A DNA stretch of 63,558 nucleotides. It comes from Pirellula sp. Lineage in GTDB: Bacteria > Planctomycetota > Planctomycetia > Pirellulales > Lacipirellulaceae. This document shows, piece after piece, positions 28,219 to 34,930 of this stretch (its first letter is position 1; every line of letters starts with the position of its first letter). The position numbers were made by a program, and so were the translations under genes. The stretch lies in NCBI GenBank assembly GCA_013822725.1, contig PNKX01000026.1, forward strand, positions 1 through 63,558, in the 5' to 3' direction. The notes below the pieces were generated by a model, which did no database searches, was not told the origin of the DNA, and saw nothing but the letters and a program-made list of their open reading frames with translations.

Positions 28219-29271
28219 ATGCGATTCATCAACCAAATCTTCACCGCTCCGCTTGGCGAAGTCTGGACGAACGAGCGCCTCTTGCTCGTTTATGAAGAAG
28301 CGATTGCTGCGTTGCCGACCGACGAACAAGAAACCGTTCGCAATTTCGTAAGGTTCCAATTGGTGGGAGAGCGAAGTCGCCGGACCGTGGTGGCGAAGCT
28401 GATTGAGCTCGCGAGCTTTCAGAGTCGCGCAACAGCGTACGAAGAGGGCGCCGATAGCGCACTAACGAAGCTCGCAGCGCAGATCGAGCCAACCGCGTCC
28501 GCCGCGGGAGTGACTTTTGACGCGGTAATCACCACGACGTCAACGGGTAACTTGATGCCAGGGTTGAGCTACCGATTGGCGCAGCGATTGGGACCATTGG
28601 TTCGTCCTGAGAGCATGTTGCTAGACTTGGCTAATGTTGGTTGTACTGGCAGCAGCAAGGCATTGAACTTAGCCAGATCGCTCGACGAGAGCTTTCGTCA
28701 CATTCTGATCGTAGCCGTCGAATTGCCGACGACGCTCATTAACGTCCACACGACCGATCTTGATATCTGGCAGGGAAACTGCACGTTCGGCGACGGGGCC
28801 GCGGCAATTTGGGTTTCCAACAACGTCGAGTGCGGCGAGTACGCATTATCCCTGGAAGAGTTCCGCTACCAGCAGTTTGCCGGGACGGGGCTCGACCTCA
28901 TCCGTTGGGGATACGACGAATATTATGGCTTCCGCTTGCGCGATCATGCGACCTTCGAAAGCGACGTCAAGCAAACCGTCGGCGAAGCGCTGCGGCAAAC
29001 GCAGGAAGGTTGGCAGGACGAGCCTCGTTGGGCCATTCATCCGGCAGGCATCGCGTTGTTGATGCGATTGTCGCGAGAGCTCAAAATGCCCAAAGACGCC
29101 ATACAGCCCTCCGTCGCGCACTACCGCGAAAACTCCAACATGAGCAGCGTGAGCATCCTGTATGTGCTGAAACAACTGGCCGCCGCGGCGCAAGTCGGCG
29201 CCGCCGTCAACCTGCTGACGATGGGCGCGGGGTTCAACGTTATTTACGGCCGCGTGCGCCGCGTGCGCTAG
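28219..29271 (+). CDS. Type III polyketide synthase-like (chalcone synthase-fold) condensing enzyme
   Basis: A 350-residue thiolase-fold enzyme expected to condense acyl and malonyl units. The catalytic triad is visible: Cys142 in NVGCTGSSKALNLA, His274 in WAIHPAG and Asn307 in RENSNMSS. The HPxG and NMSS contexts resemble chalcone/stilbene synthases more than FabH, and FGDGAAAIWV matches the family's GDGA motif. The length fits. An acyl carrier protein gene follows nine bases later, unusual because type III synthases generally use CoA substrates. It may therefore accept or deliver ACP-bound chains, or may be a KAS III-like variant. Product unknown; an alkyl chain or aromatic lipid head is a reasonable guess. 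Confidence 0.78.
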   Translation: MRFINQIFTAPLGEVWTNERLLLVYEEAIAALPTDEQETVRNFVRFQLVGERSRRTVVAKLIELASFQSRATAYEEGADSALTKLAAQIEPTASAAGVTFDAVITTTSTGNLMPGLSYRLAQRLGPLVRPESMLLDLANVGCTGSSKALNLARSLDESFRHILIVAVELPTTLINVHTTDLDIWQGNCTFGDGAAAIWVSNNVECGEYALSLEEFRYQQFAGTGLDLIRWGYDEYYGFRLRDHATFESDVKQTVGEALRQTQEGWQDEPRWAIHPAGIALLMRLSRELKMPKDAIQPSVAHYRENSNMSSVSILYVLKQLAAAAQVGAAVNLLTMGAGFNVIYGRVRRVR

Positions 29272-29280
29272 GAGAATGTT

Positions 29281-29556
29281 GTGGATCGTGACGCTGTATT
29301 GTCGACGATGAAAGCGAACTTTGAAGGCTCGGTTCCTCCCGAGAAGCTTCAACATTTCGCGGAGACGAAGGCCGTCGACCTGTTTGAGGAGAGCATCGAC
29401 GTCATTAACTTCCTCTTCTATTTGGAGGACGAGTTGGGGCCGAAGATCGACGCCTCGCAAATCGGTCCGGCCATGGCAAACATGACGTTTGGCGAGTTAG
29501 CGACGGAGCTGTGCCGCGTTCTCAACAAGGATGAAACACCTGGCCCGGCGCACTAA
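29281..29556 (+). CDS. Acyl carrier protein
   Basis: A 91-residue acidic helical protein. The phosphopantetheine attachment serine is probably Ser38 in DLFEESIDVINFLFYLEDELG (residues 33-53), which matches the ACP helix II pattern. The GTG start at 29281 follows GGAGAA. It lies between the polyketide synthase-like enzyme and the acyltransferase fusion, so it probably carries the acyl or polyketide chain between them. A modifying phosphopantetheinyl transferase is not in the window. Confidence 0.82.
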   Translation: MDRDAVLSTMKANFEGSVPPEKLQHFAETKAVDLFEESIDVINFLFYLEDELGPKIDASQIGPAMANMTFGELATELCRVLNKDETPGPAH

Positions 29557-29618
29557 GTGGTCGGCAATCGAATCGCCAAGATACTCCAGCCTGCATTCAG
29601 GCCGCAGAGGAATACGCA

Positions 29619-32078
29619 GTGGACGCTCAAGCTGAAAGTAACGCCGCCCTACCCGACGCCTCTGCCGCGACCGGTGCGCCTAGTGCGCACCTCAGCGGTA
29701 GAAGACAGCGCTTTCGAGAAGGGATGACGGCGACTCGCGAGGCCGTGCAAACATTGGGCCTCAGCGCAGCGCTCTGGATGTTGTACGTCCCGCATTACGT
29801 CGTGCTGCGCGCCCTGGGGCCCCGTTGGGGGATGGCATGGGTTCGCTGTGCGGCCAATATCCATTGGCTGTTGACGTTCGTGGGAGCCCAGCGTTCGGCG
29901 CGCGGTGCGATCGCCGCGATGAGCCCGTACTTCGACTGCAAGGCGTCGGTTTCTCATATCCTGCGTCGCCACCTTCTGCTGAAGCATGAATGTTTCGCGC
30001 GCGTCCGCGTTTATAGCCTGCACGCGGCTGGCGGCCGCGACGCCGACATGCATTGGAACTGCAGTCCAGAATCTGTCGCGGCGCTTCCTAAGGAAAAGCG
30101 CGAGCGAGGCCTCGTCATCGTGGGCTTCCATTTCAACTTCTTCCAAACGTTCGCCGCGGGCCTCGCGGAGTTCTTCCCCGGCGACAACCTAGTGCAGTTG
30201 AGGTACCGCACCTCTCGTTGCGTCGAAAACGCCTCGTCGCCGATCGTGCAAATCGCGCTCAAAAAAGCGATGGAAGCCGATCGTCGAGCGGGAGCCAACG
30301 TCTTCTACATTGACGACATCGAGGCCATCATTCAGCTCTACCGCTTGTTGCGACAGAAAGGGGTCGTCGCGGTGACGGCTGACGGCGGGGCCGCCGGCGA
30401 ATTTGTCGACGTCCCGTTCTTCGACGGGACGTTCCGCGTACCAAGCGGCTGGGCCAAGCTGGCGGCGGGGACGAAGTCCGACATCCTGCTCATCTGCGAC
30501 AAAGAGCTTAGCGCCAACGCGCGCGAGGGTCTGTTCTACAATCACGTCTCTTGCACCGAGAACACAGACGAGGCGGCGTACCAGGCGATTGCCGCGGCGA
30601 TCCGCGTTCTTGAGTTGCGCATTAAGGAAGAACCGTGGGGCTGGCACCCCTGGCAACGCCTCCGCGTTGACGTCGATCGAGACGGAGTTCGGCGCTACTC
30701 GTTGAAGCAATACGGTTTTGACGAAGGAACGCGGCTGCAGAAGCAGCCCGCCAAGAGCGTTGCGCAACGCGAGCGGCAGACCCAGCTTCGCGCCGGCGAG
30801 CCGCCAATCGAACGCGCTGCAGTGAAGCGTCGCGTTGCCGTGATCGCGAACTCATTGCCGCCCTATCGCATTCATCTTCATGAGGAATTGGTGGAGCGAT
30901 TCCGTGAGATGGAGTTGTGGAGCCTGACAACCCACAGCAACGCTTACCGCCGTTGGGGCGGGCTGCATGCTCCTCCGTCAATTCGCCATGTCGAGTTCGG
31001 GGCGGGCGAACCGACGAACGAGCAACCGTTGCTTCGCTATTCGCTGCGCGAATGGCAAAAGGCGGGACGAATCATTCGCTGGCTTCAAGACCAGCAAATT
31101 GATTCCGTGCTGGTGCAAGGCTGCGGCGACATGGGGCGAATGAGAATCATTCGTTGGTGCAAAAGGCATGGCGTCGAGTGTTTCTTGACCGGCGACTTCA
31201 ATATTTGCAGCGACAACCATCGCCCGCTGAAACGCTGGCTCAAGCGGCGCGTCTACGAACGAGCGGTCGCCTGGTCGACGGGATTGATGCCTTGCGGGCA
31301 ACATGGTCTCGCGTTGTTGCATCGATACGGCGGGAAATCGAAGCCTGCGCACATGTTTCCGTTCGTTCCCGACGTGGAGCTTTTTACGCGCCCGTCCGAA
31401 GAGTCGATCGCCGCCGCGCGCGACAAGTTCGGATTGGAGCCTGGCCGGCGGCGGTTTGTCTTTTCCGCGCGCATGATGCAGGCGAAGCGCCCCGATCTTG
31501 CTGTCCGCGCCTTTGTCGAGATTGCCGGGCTGAGATCGGACTGGGATTTGGTCATGATCGGCGACGGACCGCTGCGGCTGCAGCTGGAGGCGTCGATTCC
31601 ACCGCATCTAAAGTCTCGCGTCCTGTGGACGGGCTTCTTGAACGATGTGTCGGAGATGGCCGGAGCCTACTCCCTGTGCGACGTTCTCGTGCTTCCCAGC
31701 GATCACGAGCCGTGGGGAGTGGTCGTGGTCGAGGCGGTCGCCGCTGGCCTGGCGATCATCGCGTCCGATAAAGTGGGCGCCGTGCCCGAGTTGGTGCATC
31801 ATGGCGCCAACGGGGCGGTGTTTGCCTCCGGAAACCTTCGACTGCTCAAAGAAGCGATGCTTTCCGTCTCGTCCGAGGCGAAGTGCGATGCCCTGAAGGA
31901 ACAGTCCCGCGAGGTCTTCCGCGAATGGACTTGTCTCAACGACGCCGCGACCAACTTTGGAGCCGCGCTAGGATTGCGTGAAGATGCGGCAAATGATTCA
32001 GGTCGCCAACGTTCGACGATACATTCTCATCGAGCCTTGCCCGCAGTATGTGAGCCGGAGTACGTCCCATCCACTTAG
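29619..32078 (+). CDS. Fusion of LpxL-like acyltransferase and GT4 glycosyltransferase
   Basis: An 819-residue two-domain protein and last gene of the operon. Residues about 40-390 resemble lysophospholipid/lauroyl acyltransferases (LPLAT): GLVIVGFHFNFFQTF contains the catalytic-type His171, and AVTADGGAAGEFVDVPFFDG resembles the later LpxL block. The usual HX4(D/E) acid is Gln176 here, so activity may be altered. Residues about 405-800 are a GT4 glycosyltransferase: KRRVAVIANSLPPYRIHLHEEL at the start, FVFSARMMQAKRPDLAVRAF, and PSDHEPWGVVVVEAVAAGLAI with the EX7E-like donor motif. The GTG start follows GAGGAA. The fusion suggests that acylation and glycosylation act on the same lipid or glycan. 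Confidence 0.83.
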   Translation: MDAQAESNAALPDASAATGAPSAHLSGRRQRFREGMTATREAVQTLGLSAALWMLYVPHYVVLRALGPRWGMAWVRCAANIHWLLTFVGAQRSARGAIAAMSPYFDCKASVSHILRRHLLLKHECFARVRVYSLHAAGGRDADMHWNCSPESVAALPKEKRERGLVIVGFHFNFFQTFAAGLAEFFPGDNLVQLRYRTSRCVENASSPIVQIALKKAMEADRRAGANVFYIDDIEAIIQLYRLLRQKGVVAVTADGGAAGEFVDVPFFDGTFRVPSGWAKLAAGTKSDILLICDKELSANAREGLFYNHVSCTENTDEAAYQAIAAAIRVLELRIKEEPWGWHPWQRLRVDVDRDGVRRYSLKQYGFDEGTRLQKQPAKSVAQRERQTQLRAGEPPIERAAVKRRVAVIANSLPPYRIHLHEELVERFREMELWSLTTHSNAYRRWGGLHAPPSIRHVEFGAGEPTNEQPLLRYSLREWQKAGRIIRWLQDQQIDSVLVQGCGDMGRMRIIRWCKRHGVECFLTGDFNICSDNHRPLKRWLKRRVYERAVAWSTGLMPCGQHGLALLHRYGGKSKPAHMFPFVPDVELFTRPSEESIAAARDKFGLEPGRRRFVFSARMMQAKRPDLAVRAFVEIAGLRSDWDLVMIGDGPLRLQLEASIPPHLKSRVLWTGFLNDVSEMAGAYSLCDVLVLPSDHEPWGVVVVEAVAAGLAIIASDKVGAVPELVHHGANGAVFASGNLRLLKEAMLSVSSEAKCDALKEQSREVFREWTCLNDAATNFGAALGLREDAANDSGRQRSTIHSHRALPAVCEPEYVPST

Positions 32079-32094
32079 TGGAACTTCACTTCGT

Positions 32095-32149
32095 CACTCG
32101 CTCCGGATAGGAGGACGAAGTCCTCGCTGCTCCGAACTCGGAGCGAGTG
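32095..32149. repeat. Nested palindromic repeat after the glycan operon
   Basis: Outer arms CACTCGCTCCG (32095-32105) and CGGAGCGAGTG (32139-32149) enclose an inner perfect hairpin, GAGGAC-GAA-GTCCTC (32111-32125). It lies 16 bases past the operon's last stop and 14 before the convergent gene's stop. It may act as a terminator for both, although there is no T-run. Confidence 0.6.
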
Positions 32150-32163
32150 CTCCGCCCCATGTT

Positions 32164-32817
32164 TTAGCGCGACAGCCGTCTTCGTAGCGCGAGGAAGCCC
32201 ATTCCGCCGAGCGCGAGGAGCGACGCCGTCGCAGGTTCTGGAACTCCGCTCGCCGGTTCGGGATCGGGTGCGGTGACGATGGGCGGCGCGGTGCCGAGCA
32301 GATAGCGCTTCGAGACGTATCCCGGCAGCAGTCCGCGCTCGCCGAAGTTGTAGAAGTTGCCGCGCGCGTCGGCGGGGAGCGCGATGTTCAAAAAGGCGTC
32401 GGCCGCGACCGTGCCGACGTTGGCGCCCGCTGGAACGGAGTTGTTGTTCAGGTTGCGAATAATCCCGAGCGTGTCGATGCCGTCGAGGTAGCCGACCGGT
32501 TGCGTTTGCCGAAGTGCGTACGTTCCCGCCGACAGCCCGCTAAAGATGTACTCGCCGATGCTGCTGGTCGTCGTCGTTGAAAGCAACGTCTCGGTCGTGC
32601 CTGAAATGCTGAACAACTTGACCTCGACGCCGCTGAGGACCCACTCAGGATGCGCGGCGTCGGCAAAGGCGAGTTGTCCGTCGTTATTGCGGTCGATGTA
32701 GGCGTAGCCTGAAAGCGAGCTGGCGGCTTGGGCTGGCGACCAGGCGACGGTTGCAAGCGCAAAAGCCGAGAGGATGGCCGCGAGCGCGCGTCGTCCCCGG
32801 CGGTGTCGTTGAATCAT
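32164..32817 (-). CDS. Secreted SdrD B-like domain protein with PEP-CTERM anchor
   Basis: A 217-residue surface protein. A basic signal peptide (about 1-32, ending AWSPAQAA) precedes one SdrD/SpaA-like beta-sandwich (LSGYAYIDRNNDGQLAFAD to GEYIFSGLSAGTYALRQTQP). The C-terminus is a PEP-CTERM sorting signal: VPEPATASLLALGGMGFLALRRRLSR (about 192-217), with PEP, a hydrophobic helix and an arginine cluster, the kind processed by an exosortase/archaeosortase-type system. No exosortase gene is in the window. The ATG at 32817 is preferred to a TTG three codons upstream. Confidence 0.85.
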   Translation of the reverse strand: MIQRHRRGRRALAAILSAFALATVAWSPAQAASSLSGYAYIDRNNDGQLAFADAAHPEWVLSGVEVKLFSISGTTETLLSTTTTSSIGEYIFSGLSAGTYALRQTQPVGYLDGIDTLGIIRNLNNNSVPAGANVGTVAADAFLNIALPADARGNFYNFGERGLLPGYVSKRYLLGTAPPIVTAPDPEPASGVPEPATASLLALGGMGFLALRRRLSR

Positions 32818-33592
32818 GTGAAGCAAATCCCAAGGTGGACTAAATGAACGCCGGTCGCGAAGGCGAGCCGACGGCGAATGATGAAGGGCTGGGACGCTTC
32901 AAGAGCGTCCGAAGTCCGTCATTAGTCCTGCCTCTGGTGCGTGGGATCTGCTGGGAAGAGAAATGGCCTGCGCAAACTCTGCGGGCCTATCTCCACGCTA
33001 ATTGCCGCGGGGCGAACCGCCAGCATTTGGGAGAAGATCAACCACTTAATTCGTCCGGAGTTCCTGCGGAGGGGTCCGGTTATGGCGGTTGATGGGGGCG
33101 GGCGCGGTTGCCGGTGGATCTGTCGCTAAGCCGCGAGCGGCGGGAAGGCGATTTTTGGCGACAGGACGACTTCTTTGTAACGCCTTACGGGCATGACACT
33201 TAGGGGCCTTTGTCGCGTGACGTCTGTCGTGTTTGTCGCGACAGAGGCCTTTGTGTCGCTGGCTTGCCGGAATCTGGTTAGCAACTCAGGAGAGTGCGTC
33301 GGCGCGCGCGGCTACTGGCTCCTCTGGGAGGTTGGCCCAGGGAGTGTTGGTGATTGTGGTCGATTGCCAAAGAGCCACCATGTACGTCCGTTCATTATCT
33401 ATAGTTTGCTGGCCAAAAGCAAGTTTCTTTGTGTGAGTTTTTGGCGAGCTTTCTGAGGGGACGGGCTAGTTGCGTGGCGGCCCGTGTGGGCGGGGCGACT
33501 GGTCGCTGAAGCGACCAGTCCGGGGGCTCTGGTTGATGGGGGGGGTTCTGGTCACACTGAGGGGATTCGCTGTTGCTTCGTATCAGGTTGTT
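32818..33592. other. Intergenic region with a hairpin
   Basis: About 775 bases between divergent genes. Apart from the hairpin at 33497-33520 and a GCCGCGAGCGG motif near 33129 that recurs near 34646, I see no gene. The short open frames here look non-coding, with irregular composition and no start context. Confidence 0.45.
33497..33520. repeat. Perfect hairpin repeat
   Basis: GACTGGTCGC and its complement flank TGAA, with one further A-T pair possible. The TCGCTGAAGCGA core resembles palindromes scattered through this window. It lies 73 bases upstream of the UPF0104 gene's start and may be a dispersed repeat rather than a regulator. Confidence 0.6.
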
Positions 33593-34645
33593 ATGCCCGC
33601 TGAAAACCCTCACCCGACGCACCATCGCCGCCGGGTCGCCGTCGGATTGGCGAAAATGGGGATCGCCGTCGCGATTCTCAGCTTCCTCATTTACCGGCTG
33701 CGCTGCGAAGGAGTCTTCACGCGGCTGATCGACGAACCCAAACATTGGGACCGGCTCGCGCTGGCACAATGCTTGGTGCTCCTGGGGATCTCGCTCAATT
33801 GGGTCCGCTGGCAAATCCTCGTCCGGGCGCTCAAACTCGACTTTTCCTTTCGCGACGCCTTCCGGCTCGGCGCGCTTGGTCATCTGCTGAGTCAGGTCTC
33901 GCTGGGCAGCGTTGGCGGCGATTTATTCAAAGCGATGGCCGTGGCGCGCGAGCATCCGGGGAAACGGACGGAAGCGGTGGCGAGCGTGATCATCGATCGC
34001 GTCGTCGGCCTCTACGCGCTGCTACTGGTGGCGACGATCGGGGCGATCGCCGCCGGCGAGGCGGCGTCCCTCACCGACGAACTGCGCGGGTTGATGACGC
34101 TCGTCGTGTCGCTCGCGATCGTCGGCACGATTGGCATTGGGTTGCTGATGACTCCGGCGCTCACGGGGCCCTGGATGCGGGAGCGGCTCGGCAAGATTCC
34201 GGTGGCTGGTCACACGCTGGCCCGGCTCTTTGGCGCCGCCGACGCGTATCGTCATGAACGGCGGTATCTGTTCGTCGCGATCGCCATTGCCTGTTGCACC
34301 CACTTGTCGCTGGTGACGGCGTTCTGGTTGATTGGCCAGGGGTTGCCGGTGGTCGCGCCGTCGCTGGCGGCGACGTTTCTCGTGGGGCCGTTAAGCTTGT
34401 GCGCCGGGGCCATTCCGCTGACGCCGGCGGGGCTGGGGACGTTTGAGGCGGCGATGAATCAGCTCTACCAGGCGGTCGGGAGCCTGCCGGGGGACGGGCT
34501 GCTTGTGGCGATTTGCTACCGAGCGATGACGTACGTGGTGGCGGGGATTGGGGCGACTTACTACGCCACGGCGCGGAAGAAGGTCCGCGAGACGCTGGAA
34601 GAGGCGGAAGCGGAGGAAGACGCCGAGGAAGCCGCAGTACGCTAA
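33593..34645 (+). CDS. UPF0104 / lysylphosphatidylglycerol synthase transmembrane-type protein
   Basis: A 350-residue polytopic membrane protein of the LPG_synthase_TM (UPF0104) family. Family features include LGALGHLLSQVSLGSVGGDLFKAMAVARE and IIDRVVGLYALLLVATIG, and PLSLCAGAIPLTPAGLGTFEAAMNQLY near the end. About seven helices are visible, and the C-terminus is strongly acidic (EEAEAEEDAEEAA). Members occur with lipid and glycan genes, but this one lacks the catalytic MprF-like soluble domain. The frame is open upstream to 33470, but the ATG at 33593 is the first start that gives family-like sequence. Confidence 0.8.
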   Translation: MPAENPHPTHHRRRVAVGLAKMGIAVAILSFLIYRLRCEGVFTRLIDEPKHWDRLALAQCLVLLGISLNWVRWQILVRALKLDFSFRDAFRLGALGHLLSQVSLGSVGGDLFKAMAVAREHPGKRTEAVASVIIDRVVGLYALLLVATIGAIAAGEAASLTDELRGLMTLVVSLAIVGTIGIGLLMTPALTGPWMRERLGKIPVAGHTLARLFGAADAYRHERRYLFVAIAIACCTHLSLVTAFWLIGQGLPVVAPSLAATFLVGPLSLCAGAIPLTPAGLGTFEAAMNQLYQAVGSLPGDGLLVAICYRAMTYVVAGIGATYYATARKKVRETLEEAEAEEDAEEAAVR

Positions 34646-34766
34646 GCCGCGAGCGGTAGGAGGCTCCCCTGGGTTCGTGGCTTGAAATCCCTTAAACTAA
34701 AGTGTTTACGGCAAATCCGCTCACCCGGCGGGCCGATGAAGGGTCATCCTGAGCGGAGCGCCTGTC

Positions 34767-34856
34767 GGGTGGCACGCTCAGAGGTACTCCGATGGGCGTG
34801 GTTGCCGTGCGCGAGGGTTCTCCACGCCCTGCGGAGTACCTTAGGGCGTGCCACCC
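34767..34856. repeat. Long imperfect inverted repeat upstream of ileS
   Basis: GGGTGGCACGC (34767-34777) pairs with GCGTGCCACCC (34846-34856), and GAGGTACTCCG (34781-34791) with CGGAGTACCT (34832-34841). The 90-base element ends about 75 bases before the ileS start, so it is part of the probable leader. Its GGTGGCACGC unit looks like a dispersed repeat; a role in regulation is unproven. Confidence 0.65.
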
Positions 34857-34930
34857 AGCGTGCGGTACGTCCCGTTGCGCGCCACTGCATTACCAGTCAC
34901 TAGTCACCGATCCCCGATCACCACTCCCCC

